Positions 1-7,621 of a DNA stretch of 64,000 nucleotides are shown here, in pieces. Location: positions 62,001-126,000 of the forward strand of contig JBMNEO010000007.1 of the NCBI GenBank assembly GCA_050948825.1, given 5' to 3'. This stretch comes from DUQX01 sp050948825 (GTDB lineage Bacteria > Bacillota > Dethiobacteria > DTU022 > UBA8154). A program made the position numbers and the translations under genes. The notes below the pieces were generated by a model. The model did no database searches. It saw only the letters and a list, made by a program, of their open reading frames with translations, and was not told where the DNA came from. Positions within the stretch are counted from its first letter, which is position 1. Each line of letters begins with the position of its first letter.

Positions 1-2
1 GT

Positions 3-785
3 TTTTTTAACGCCAAGTCGTTTGTTGGGTTAAGTATGCCCTGGTTCTTTTTTTGTCTCTCCAATCCGCAGGTAAGTCAGCGCCTTTTTATACCCAAATC
101 TTTAGGGCATATGAGAACGATGGTGATAGGATTTTTGGTTTTTGGGTTTATTTATACATTAATCTCTATAATCTGGGGGTTCTCCGCCCGTCTGCTGCTT
201 CCTGATCTTGCCATAGCCGATGATGCTACTCCCTACCTGTTGGCGTTGGATATAGTACCAGCCGCGATTGCCCTTTTTGTGTTGCTCGGTATTACCGCAG
301 CAGCTATCTCAACGGTGAACTCGATCATCCTTACTCTTTCCTCCATGGTCTCCAGAGATGTTGTCAAAAAGATCAATCCCAATATTGATGAAGATTTTGA
401 GTTGCTGGCAGGTAAGGTATTTATACCGCTTTTTGCTATAGCAATTTTCTTTTTTGCCAGCTTGCGCCTGGGGCTAATCGCTGTTTTGTCGGTGGCATCT
501 TCAGCTGGCCTTCTGGTAATGGTTCCCTCCCTTATAGGTGCCTTTTTTTGGGAAAGGGGTACCGCGGCCGGAGCTATTACCAGCATTATAGCCGGTGGCA
601 TAGTAGCGGCATATTTCCAGTTCGGTGGTGTGCAGCCGCTGGGCTGGGGGCCGGGAATATGGAGTGGTATCGTTTCCTTAATTCTGTTTATCGTAGTTAG
701 TCTCTTCACAGAGCCTCCACGTGAAAAAGCTGAGGAATTTCTTGACTATGTAAACGGCGCGCTGAAGCAGAAAAATGCTATCTAA
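3..785 (+). CDS. Sodium:solute symporter, C-terminal part (5' end outside window)
   Basis: The reading frame is open from base 3, so the gene starts before the window; the ATG at 36 is internal. The protein is very hydrophobic with about six or seven membrane segments. An early NPQVSQRLF-type loop, a following long helix and the overall pattern fit the sodium:solute symporter (SSS) family, which imports small organic acids, amino acids or vitamins with Na+. The gene ends in a charged tail (EPPREKAEEF) typical of SSS transporters of this size. The substrate cannot be told; a pantothenate- or carboxylate-type transporter is possible. A candidate terminator lies about 130 bases downstream. Confidence 0.75.
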   Translation, partial: FFNAKSFVGLSMPWFFFCLSNPQVSQRLFIPKSLGHMRTMVIGFLVFGFIYTLISIIWGFSARLLLPDLAIADDATPYLLALDIVPAAIALFVLLGITAAAISTVNSIILTLSSMVSRDVVKKINPNIDEDFELLAGKVFIPLFAIAIFFFASLRLGLIAVLSVASSAGLLVMVPSLIGAFFWERGTAAGAITSIIAGGIVAAYFQFGGVQPLGWGPGIWSGIVSLILFIVVSLFTEPPREKAEEFLDYVNGALKQKNAI

Positions 786-1243
786 AAAGAGCTTGAATAT
801 TCATTGTGTGGCAAGGGGAATAAATTATTACCGGTATTAGCGGAAGTATAACATTGATGCTTGTAGGATACCAACTTTACAAAATAATAATGATACCACC
901 GTGCTAAATAAAATAGCAGCTTCTTTCTCAAATAAAGGCTGCTTGTTTGTTTTATAAACACCTTAAATTTAAAGATATTTTTCAAGAAATGCATAAATAT
1001 GTAAACATATTTTTACAATCCTAAAAACATGAAACTTTTATGGAAGTAATAGATAATTTTTACTGAATAATTTATATCCCAGCTTTAGTCAGGTTCTTTT
1101 TGCCTGGAAGTTATGGTAAAATAATATTATAGATCATTTCGAAATAATGTAGTGAGGAATAATAAGTAATAATTTGCTTACCTTGGAAGGTATTTCTTCC
1201 GGTATAACGAATTAAAAAAATGAAAGGAATTTGGAGGATTATT
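786..1243. other. Intergenic region, 458 bases
   Basis: AT-rich and without a convincing gene. It contains a candidate terminator near 915-953. A weak promoter-like pair, TTGCCT at 1100-1105 and TAATAT at 1122-1127 (16-base spacer), could serve the next gene. Nothing else is recognisable. Confidence 0.5.
915..953 (+). terminator. Candidate intrinsic terminator
   Basis: The arms AGCAGC (915-920) and GCTGCT (938-943) can pair, with extra A-T pairs inside, and are followed by a T-rich stretch with two interrupting G bases. It would end the symporter transcript. Confidence 0.45.
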
Positions 1244-2205
1244 GTGAATAAATACTGGTGTATTTTTATATTGTTGATGTTTTTTTCAGTATTCCTGCCG
1301 CCGTATGCGCTAATGGAATAGAGGTTGAAGTTAACGGTAAAACAGTTGAGTTTACTAACCCCCCGTGCATAGAAAATGGGCATATATTGGTGCCGATGCG
1401 GGAGTTTTTTATGGCTCTGGGTGCTGAGGTTTCCTGGGACGGCAAAACTAAGGCTGCAATTGCTGTTAAGGATAAGGTGAGGATTAGCATATCCGTTGGG
1501 AGCAATGTAGCAACGATTGATGACGTGCCGGTACAGGTTGATGCCCCGGCTATGATTGTCGTTAGCCATGTTTATATTCCCCTGCGGTTTGCTGCTGAAT
1601 CCCTGGGTGGAGAGGTAAACTGGGAAGCAGGCAGTAGCATAGTGTCGATAACGACTTCTGCCAGGAAGCTTGATTCAAGGGGGGGGGGAGGCCAGAATTT
1701 CGCTAGTATTTACGGAGGTAAGATTAATATCAATGCGGCGGGTGTAGATGAGCTGGTAAGAATAGATGGGGTTAGCAAGGAGATAGCTGAAAAAATCCTG
1801 GCCCGCCGGGAAGCAGTCGGTCCTTATAAAAGTTTTGGAGAAATTAAAAATTTATTGTCGGCAAACGACGCATTATTTGAAGTAATAAAAGCAAACCTAA
1901 TAATAGTATTTGAGGAAAAAGGGCAAGGATGCTATTACGGAAATGAGTTTCACGGGAACAAGACATCGAGCGGTGAAGTATACGATAAAAATTTGTATAC
2001 AGCCGCCCATCGCACTCTCCCGTTTGGAACTATGGTTAAGGTAACCTTTCCGGAAACCGGCCGCAGCATTTGGGTGCGGATTAACGACAGGGGTCCACAT
2101 GTTCCGAAGCGCATTATCGATCTTTCCGGGGCAGCCGCTAATGCCATCGGGTTAACGCCTTTCGGTATTGGGTGGGTTGAGCTGGAAGCAATTCTAGAGG
2201 GTTAG
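1244..2205 (+). CDS. Secreted protein: CuAO-N stalk + helix-hairpin-helix + RlpA-like barrel; frameshift in signal peptide
   Basis: GTG at 1244 has a good ribosome site (GGAGG 1233-1237) and starts a signal-peptide-like sequence MNKYWCIFILLMFF, but this frame stops after about 25 codons. Shifting by one base at the T7 run (1279-1285) joins it to the frame encoding the rest, giving a complete signal peptide ending near AAVCA. The mature part shows two copper-amine-oxidase N-terminal (stalk) repeats, then a ComEA-like helix-hairpin-helix segment (ININAAGVDELVRIDGV), then an RlpA-like double-psi beta-barrel with YTAAHRTLPFGT and RINDRGP. CuAO-N domains are common on clostridial cell-surface proteins, and RlpA barrels act on or bind peptidoglycan. 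The combination suggests an envelope protein of unknown exact role. A run of ten G (1679-1688) lies in the glycine linker. Without the shift only a GTG at 1258 without a ribosome site remains. Confidence 0.7.
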
Positions 2206-2247
2206 GTTTATTATTCATTTAGTTGCATTGAGAATTGATGATAAACA

Positions 2248-2287
2248 CCGGGCCCAAAGTAAAACCCGGCACCTCGTCTTATTTTTT
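2248..2287 (+). terminator. Candidate intrinsic terminator
   Basis: The arms CCGGG (2248-2252) and CCCGG (2265-2269) form a short GC-rich stem. A T-run at 2281-2288 follows after a gap of about 12 bases, so it is a weak candidate. Confidence 0.4.
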
Positions 2288-2322
2288 TATTATGAAAATC
2301 TTACAATCTAAAGTATACATTA

Positions 2323-3807
2323 ATGTTCAACCGGGGGTTTATTGATAAAATGCAACCATCTGCCGCTATTGTTAAAATAATCGACGATATTTTTCATCCC
2401 CGTTCCATTGCAGTTGTTGGAGCATCAAAGGGGCATACTTCTTTTGGTTATCAGTATTTACAAATTCTGGTTGAATCCGGTTACCGGGGGCGCTTATATC
2501 CGGTTAATCCGCAGGAGAAAGAAATACTTGGAATCCAAGCTTACCCATCCCTCGAAGATATTCCGGGGGAAATTGATTATGTCATCTGTTGCATTAATGC
2601 CAGGCTTGTTTTAGATTTGCTTGCTCAGTGCTCACGAAAAAAAGTCAAAGCGGTACACCTGTTTACCGGAAAATTAAGCGAAACCGGAGACGAAAAAGCT
2701 CTTCAGCTTGAAGAAGAAATAAAAAGGCAGGCTCAAAATTTGGGGATACGCTTAATAGGTCCCAACTGTATGGGAATCTACTATCCGGAGGAACGGATTG
2801 CTTTTCATCATGAATTATGCATGGAGCCGGGTACTGTTGGGGCAATAATACAAAGCGGCGGACTTGCCGGTGAGATAGTAAGGCTGGCAGCCCTGCGGGG
2901 AGTTCGTTTTAGTAAGGTTGTCAGTTATGGAAATGCGGCAGACCTTGGCGAAACCGACTTTCTGGAGTATTTATTGTGGGACAACAAAACGAAAATTATT
3001 CTCATGTATCTTGAAGGCATCAAAGATGGCCAAAGATTTTTTAAAACACTGCGCAAGGTAACAAAGGTAAAACCCGTAATTGTTTTAAAAGGCGGAAGAA
3101 GCAGGGCAGGTGTTAAATCTGTAGCTTCTCATACTGCTTCCATCGCCGGGTCGATAAGTACTTGGCAGGTAGTATTACGACAGGTTAAAGCGATTCAAGC
3201 CAATAGTTTAAACGAACTGATTGATCTTTGTACAGCATTTTATTTTCTTCCTCCGATAACGGGAAAACGGGTGGGGGTTGTCGGAGGGGGCGGAGGTAAA
3301 AGTGTTCTGGCCGGCGATGAATATGAGGAGGCCGGCCTTGAAGTTGTCCCCATTCCGGATGAGATAATTCAATTGTTAACAAAGATGAACCCTAAAGTGC
3401 GCCGGTGGCTTGTCAATCCTGTTGACGCGTCCATCCTGGCCAGTTTAAATTTAGAATCTGTTGATGTATTGAGGCGTATGGCCCAATCACCTTATTTTGA
3501 TCTGCTCTGTATCAATTCATCTGAGGATTCATTATTTTACAAAGATGATTGGATTGCATTTATGCAAAGCTATATGAATGAAGCTGTAAAAATTCATAAA
3601 GAGGGAAGTAAGCCGGTTATTGCTGTGGTAGGCAATCCCGAAATTGGGATTAGCCAGGTTGTTAACTGGCGCTGGCAGGCTCTTTTTAGATTGCGTGAAC
3701 AGTTAATAAGGGAGGGTATACCTGTTTTCTCCAGCGCCGGTCGGGCGGCGACGGCAATTGTTAAATTGGCAAATTATTATAGATATCAAAAAAGCAGAGG
3801 GATATAA
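2323..3807 (+). CDS. ADP-forming acyl-CoA synthetase, alpha-type subunit
   Basis: This matches the CoA-binding plus succinyl-CoA-ligase-like half of ADP-forming acetyl/acyl-CoA synthetases, which make ATP from acyl-CoA in anaerobes. An N-terminal CoA-binding Rossmann domain (SIAVVGASKGHTSFGY) is followed by GPNCMG, IIQSGG and the SHTASIAG motif. His270 in that motif is at the position of the phosphorylated His of the family. A glycine-rich GVVGGGGGKSVLAG stretch follows. The beta-type subunit begins 3 bases after the stop, so the two chains are made together. The start is uncertain: ATG 2323 lacks a clear ribosome site, while ATG 2350 has GGGGG 12 bases upstream. The acyl substrate is unknown; the nearby aromatic genes allow an aryl-CoA or acetyl-CoA role. 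Confidence 0.8.
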   Translation: MFNRGFIDKMQPSAAIVKIIDDIFHPRSIAVVGASKGHTSFGYQYLQILVESGYRGRLYPVNPQEKEILGIQAYPSLEDIPGEIDYVICCINARLVLDLLAQCSRKKVKAVHLFTGKLSETGDEKALQLEEEIKRQAQNLGIRLIGPNCMGIYYPEERIAFHHELCMEPGTVGAIIQSGGLAGEIVRLAALRGVRFSKVVSYGNAADLGETDFLEYLLWDNKTKIILMYLEGIKDGQRFFKTLRKVTKVKPVIVLKGGRSRAGVKSVASHTASIAGSISTWQVVLRQVKAIQANSLNELIDLCTAFYFLPPITGKRVGVVGGGGGKSVLAGDEYEEAGLEVVPIPDEIIQLLTKMNPKVRRWLVNPVDASILASLNLESVDVLRRMAQSPYFDLLCINSSEDSLFYKDDWIAFMQSYMNEAVKIHKEGSKPVIAVVGNPEIGISQVVNWRWQALFRLREQLIREGIPVFSSAGRAATAIVKLANYYRYQKSRGI

Positions 3808-3810
3808 CAA

Positions 3811-4498
3811 ATGTTTTTTTCAATCCTGGAGGCAAAAGCTCAGGGGCTAAAAAAACTTACCGAATTTGAGGCTAAAGAAATTTTAAAAACAGCCGGCATA
3901 CCTGTGGTAAAAACATTTCTCGCAAGGTCAAAAGAAGAAGCACAGCTACTTGCCGATAATATTGATTACCCGGTGGTGTTGAAGATTTGCTCCCGGGATT
4001 TGGTACATAAAACAGAAGCTGGTGGAGTTTCGCTGGGTCTTGCCGGTCCGGAGGAAGTTGGACTTGCCTATGATCATATGCTTAATACCATGAAAACAGA
4101 ACATCCTCGGTATAATATTGAAGGGGTGACCGTCCAACCGATGATCACTGAGGGGATCGAAGTAGTTGCCGGTGTTACCCGGGATCCTCAGTTCGGGGCG
4201 ATGGTAATGTTCGGTTTGGGTGGGATATTTGTCGAGATATTAAGGGATGTATCTTTCCGCATAGTACCTCTAACTGAAGAGGATGCTTATGAGATGATCG
4301 ATGAAATCAGGGGACGTGAGCTGTTGAAGGGGGCAAGAGGGAGCGGATCCGGTAAAAATTGAAGCGCTCGCTGAGGTACTTCTTAAACTTTCTAATTTTG
4401 TTGAAGCAAACCCGGGAGTGAAAGAGCTTGATATCAATCCTCTATTTGCGGATAGCCAGGGGTGCGTTGCTGCAGATGCGCGTATTATACTGGAATAA
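3811..4498 (+). pseudogene. ADP-forming acyl-CoA synthetase, ATP-grasp beta-type subunit, frameshifted
   Basis: The first 177 codons form the ATP-grasp domain of the beta-type subunit: LTEFEAKEILKTAGIP at the start, then VVLKICSRDLVHKTEAGGV and MVMFGLGGIFVEILRDV. The frame stops at 4360-4362, but the +1 frame continues with the expected family ending (ALAEVLLKLSNF, VKELDINPLF) to a stop at 4496-4498. Removing one base near 4342 restores a continuous KGARGADPVKIEAL junction. The gene is therefore either broken by a one-base insertion or the base is an error. Whole length, about 229 residues, is normal for a separate beta-type chain. It pairs with the alpha-type gene directly upstream. Confidence 0.8.
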
Positions 4499-4669
4499 TG
4501 ATCCTTATAAGGATTAAAAAGAACTTGACACCATTCCCTTCTTTGTTTCCCTGTTTTGCTTGAAAATTTTAAAAATGGTTAGATCCAAAGTGTAATAGTA
4601 TATAGTAATAATATTGTCGGGGATAATATTAATAGGCATGAATGCACAAATGAGATAGGAGTGTTATTA

Positions 4670-6439
4670 TTGAAGGAAATTGTGCTTATTGAACCAAAAA
4701 CCAAAAAAGGGCATGTCTATAGTATGGTGCGCATGCCTCGCTTGGGCCTTCCTTTGCTGGGGGCGCAGTTAAAAGCCGAGGGTTATAAGGTGTCAATTTA
4801 TACGGCGTCGTTGGATAACCTGCCCTGGAACAAAATTTTGGAGGCCGATCTGGTCGGGGTTTCAACCACTACTTCTACAAGTTTTGATGCTTATCGTATC
4901 GCGAGCCACCTCCGCGCCTATAATATTCCTGTTGTTATCGGCGGCATTCATGCAACCTATCTGCCGGATGAGGCCTTACAGTACGGGGATTATGTTGTAA
5001 GGGGGGAGGCGGATTACACTTTTCTCCCGCTTGTGCGGGCACTCGAAGCGGGTCAGTTGCCCAGCGATATTCCAGGAGTATCTTTCTGGGATAATGGGGT
5101 GCCGGTACATAATCCTGGACAGGATTACTGGGTGGAGATGGACGATCTTCCCATTCCCGACTTGAGTCTTTTTGTGCAGGGCAAACCTGGCGGTGCTGTT
5201 CCGGTGATGACCTCCCGCGGGTGTCCCTTTAATTGTACCTTTTGTAGTGTTACCCCGATGTTTGGAAGGGGCTATCGCTACCGCAGTACGGAAAAGGTGT
5301 TGGAGGAGCTTTCTCTTTACCGCGGGCAGCATGTATTTTTCTGTGATGATCATTTTACGGCAAACCCGAAGCGTACCAAAGAGGTACTGCGGGGAATGCT
5401 GGATCGAAAAATAACCCTTAAGGGATGGGGTGCCCAGGTTCGTGTTGATGCAGCCAGAGACGAAGAACTTTTAGAGCTAATGCGGCGTACCAGGGGGAAT
5501 ATTGCTTATATAGGTTTGGAATCAATTAATCCTGCTACACTTGAAGCTTATAACAAACAGCAAAGCTTGGATGATATTGAGGAAGGCATTCGACGTTTTC
5601 ACGATTACGGTGTAAGGATACATGGTATGTTCGTTTTTGGCAGCGACAGTGACACCGTACAGACGATCAGGGACACCGTGGATTTTGCTCTTAAAATGCG
5701 TATTGACAGCGTGCAATTTTTGATGCTCACACCTTTGCCGGGAACGCCGTTGTTTAAACAACTGGAATCCGAGGGGCGCCTTCTTACCAGGAATTGGGGG
5801 CTTTATGATGGCCACCATGCAGTTTTTCAGCCTGCGCTTATGTCCCCCGAGCAGCTCCAGGAGGAGTCTTTCAATGCGTTTAAGCGTTTTTACTCCCTAT
5901 CCCATGTATTTCAAAACACAATGTTAACAGGCTGGGGCTCTTCCCTTTACCGTGGGGTGGGTTGGTGGCTGGTAAAACGTTTTGAAAAACAAAACCGCTG
6001 GTACGATCAAATTTTAGAACGCTTACAAAATAAAAGCAGCCGTTCGGTGCCTCTTTTTTATCGCCGGATTCCCATTAACCGGGAAGGAAAATTAAAACAG
6101 GGGGAAACAGCAAATCACTTAAAGATCTATGTCTCGGAGAGTAACGGTGTCCTTTACCTGCGCCTGCGAGGCTTATTAAACCGGCTTACCTTGAAAGAAT
6201 TGAACCGTACACTCAAGGGTCTGGTACCCAGGCCCTGTTTGCATCTTGTCATTAATACCGAAGGGTTATCTTATTCAGAAAAAACAGCCCGTGCATTTAC
6301 CCGCTCTCTAGAACGCCTTGGAAGGCGTGTTAGCCGGGTACAGTTAATATACCGTGAGGGTGATCTCCGGCATTCTTTTTTGAATAAGAAGTTTCTCAGG
6401 ATTCAACGGTTTGAATTGCTTCCCTGCAGGGAAAGGTAA
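4670..6439 (+). CDS. B12-binding domain radical SAM protein with C-terminal extension
   Basis: TTG at 4670 is chosen because AGGAG (4657-4661) lies 8 bases upstream; GTG 4661 overlaps that site. Residues 1-130 look like a cobalamin-binding Rossmann domain (GVSTTTSTSFDAYRIASHL, VIGGIHATYLPDEAL). The radical SAM core has the CxxxCxxC cluster motif at Cys185, Cys189 and Cys192 (CPFNCTFC), followed by a TIM-barrel-like region with HGMFVFGSD and TPLPGTPLF. The last 120 residues are not part of the usual core and resemble a STAS-like fold in their pattern of strands and helices, though this is tentative. Relatives (BchE/hopanoid-type) carry out B12-dependent methylation or ring chemistry; the substrate cannot be read here. 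It stands alone, with a terminator directly after it. Confidence 0.8.
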   Translation: MKEIVLIEPKTKKGHVYSMVRMPRLGLPLLGAQLKAEGYKVSIYTASLDNLPWNKILEADLVGVSTTTSTSFDAYRIASHLRAYNIPVVIGGIHATYLPDEALQYGDYVVRGEADYTFLPLVRALEAGQLPSDIPGVSFWDNGVPVHNPGQDYWVEMDDLPIPDLSLFVQGKPGGAVPVMTSRGCPFNCTFCSVTPMFGRGYRYRSTEKVLEELSLYRGQHVFFCDDHFTANPKRTKEVLRGMLDRKITLKGWGAQVRVDAARDEELLELMRRTRGNIAYIGLESINPATLEAYNKQQSLDDIEEGIRRFHDYGVRIHGMFVFGSDSDTVQTIRDTVDFALKMRIDSVQFLMLTPLPGTPLFKQLESEGRLLTRNWGLYDGHHAVFQPALMSPEQLQEESFNAFKRFYSLSHVFQNTMLTGWGSSLYRGVGWWLVKRFEKQNRWYDQILERLQNKSSRSVPLFYRRIPINREGKLKQGETANHLKIYVSESNGVLYLRLRGLLNRLTLKELNRTLKGLVPRPCLHLVINTEGLSYSEKTARAFTRSLERLGRRVSRVQLIYREGDLRHSFLNKKFLRIQRFELLPCRER

Positions 6440-6484
6440 ACGGTGTATTATTACTTAAAATTGCAGTATTGAATAAATTTTATT

Positions 6485-6510
6485 AAAGAGCCGCAGCGCT
6501 CTTTTTTATT
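6485..6510 (+). terminator. Intrinsic terminator of the radical SAM gene
   Basis: The arms AAAGAGC (6485-6491) and GCTCTTT (6498-6504) enclose a 6-base loop and run into a long T-rich tract. Confidence 0.8.
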
Positions 6511-6582
6511 TTTTTTTCCTCATAAAAGTAAGTTAAATAATAGCGCTTGCCGGGGAGATACTAAACCCGGGAGGTGATTATA

Positions 6583-6750
6583 TTGGATTGGAAAAAAATT
6601 GCACGAGCTGTGGAAAAGTGAAAAACCAGCATGCAGGGTCTAGTTAAGACCGAAGAAGGGGTGGCTTCTGAAGAAATTGCCCAAAAAAGTCAGGAAATTA
6701 CCGGGTTGCTCAGTAATTTTGTCGAGATGTTGAAAGAAAAACAAAAGTGA
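6583..6750 (+). pseudogene. Small helical protein gene interrupted by an in-frame TGA
   Basis: A strong ribosome site GGGAGGTG (6569-6576) precedes TTG 6583. The frame reads MDWKKIARAVEK, then TGA at 6619-6621, and continues in the same frame without another stop to TGA at 6748-6750. The downstream part (MQGLVKTEEGVASEEI, then SQEITGLLSNFVEMLKE) is a plausible amphipathic helical small protein, and the two parts together give about 55 residues. Either the TGA is a mutation or error, or only one part is made, or the stop is read through. No family was recognised with certainty. Confidence 0.5.
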
Positions 6751-6821
6751 AGTTTATTCCAGGATTCAAGTAGACACCTGAATCAATAGTATTTTTAAAG
6801 TATTTTAAACCAATTTTTGGG

Positions 6822-6889
6822 AAAAAGTGGTGCATGCGAACTCGTTACTGAGGAACCCTAGCGACTATAAGGCCTGCACCACTTTTTTT
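6822..6889. terminator. Bidirectional terminator-like hairpin with a 40-base loop
   Basis: A perfect 13-base stem AAAAAGTGGTGCA (6822-6834) pairs with TGCACCACTTTTT (6875-6887), with A-rich and T-rich outer ends, so it can terminate both convergent units. The loop of 40 bases is unusually long and may itself be structured. Confidence 0.6.
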
Positions 6890-6903
6890 GGTTATATTCA
6901 TCC

Positions 6904-7161
6904 CTATATATGCATTTGCGGCTGTTGCATTTCTTGTTCGTCGAGAATTCTGGGTACTTTATACCATCCGTTTTGATACATGATCTGAAAAATTCTATAG
7001 TGATCATTTAAATGCTGATCATGAAAATCTTTAAAAGTCTGGCGCAGGTTTTGGTCTTGGGCTTCAAGTATTGCCATCATATAACCCTCAGCCATATGTT
7101 TTACGCCAGTTAACACATCGCCGGCGATATCCTTATCGGTAAATTGTTGCATGTAGGGCAT
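6904..7161 (-). CDS. Spore coat protein, CotF-like
   Basis: An 85-residue, helix-rich protein with the pattern of the CotF (coat F) family: FTDKDIAGDVLTGVKHMAEGY, ILEAQDQNLRQTF, and a tyrosine/glutamine-rich end (YQNGWYKVPRIL). CotF-type proteins are ferritin-like helical coat components made in the mother cell during sporulation. The ATG has an AAGGAGG site 6 bases upstream. It lies 34 bases after the next gene on the same strand, so the two probably form one sporulation operon. Confidence 0.75.
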   Translation of the reverse strand: MPYMQQFTDKDIAGDVLTGVKHMAEGYMMAILEAQDQNLRQTFKDFHDQHLNDHYRIFQIMYQNGWYKVPRILDEQEMQQPQMHI

Positions 7162-7195
7162 ATCTTAACCTCCTTTTTATTTACTAATAATGTTT

Positions 7196-7429
7196 TTAGG
7201 AGAGCAGGTGGCTTCCACCGGCTTGCTGTAATAAGGAAGAGAGCCTGTTTGCTCTTTCCTGGCATTGGGTACTCATTTGTTGAATTATGTTCCTCATGTT
7301 GGGGTCCTGGACCTGGCTTGAGTATGCATTTAGCTTTTTTAAACACAGTGATTCACCCTGATATTGGTGGAAAATAGACATAAACTCAGCTTTGCCGATA
7401 TTTTTAATGTTGGTTCTTACTTGCTGCAT
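7196..7429 (-). CDS. Small spore-coat-associated protein (probable)
   Basis: A 77-residue protein rich in Gln, Ser and helix-forming residues (MQQVRTNIKNIGKAEFMSIFHQ). AAGGAGGG lies just before its ATG. It sits directly upstream of the CotF-like gene on the same strand, and such short Gln-rich proteins often accompany CotF in clostridia. The function is inferred from that neighbour only. Confidence 0.55.
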   Translation of the reverse strand: MQQVRTNIKNIGKAEFMSIFHQYQGESLCLKKLNAYSSQVQDPNMRNIIQQMSTQCQERANRLSSLLQQAGGSHLLS

Positions 7430-7557
7430 TATATCCCTCCTTCCGCTAAAAGCTTGATTTTATCTTATCCGTTATCCTTGCATCTATACGTGGCATCATA
7501 AGGAAAAATATTCTTTTAATATCTTCCTTTATCCAAAGGTTTATAGCATCTGCGCGG

Positions 7558-7586
7558 TAGACAGGATTTCAGGGTTATAGTATAAT
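7558..7586 (+). promoter_or_regulatory. Sigma-A-type promoter for cimA
   Basis: TAGACA (7558-7563) and TATAAT (7581-7586) are separated by exactly 17 bases and lie 36 bases upstream of the cimA ATG. Confidence 0.65.
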
Positions 7587-7621
7587 ATTCCTAATTTATG
7601 CAGGTGTTTTGGAGGTTTTCA

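Noticed and set aside
6619..6621. Selenocysteine codon
   Set aside because: The TGA sits in a Lys-rich helical context with no redox motif nearby; no SECIS-like hairpin was recognised just downstream.
6822..6889. tRNA-like gene
   Set aside because: The fold lacks a D-loop, an anticodon arm and the GGTTCGA-type T-loop; a plain long hairpin fits better.
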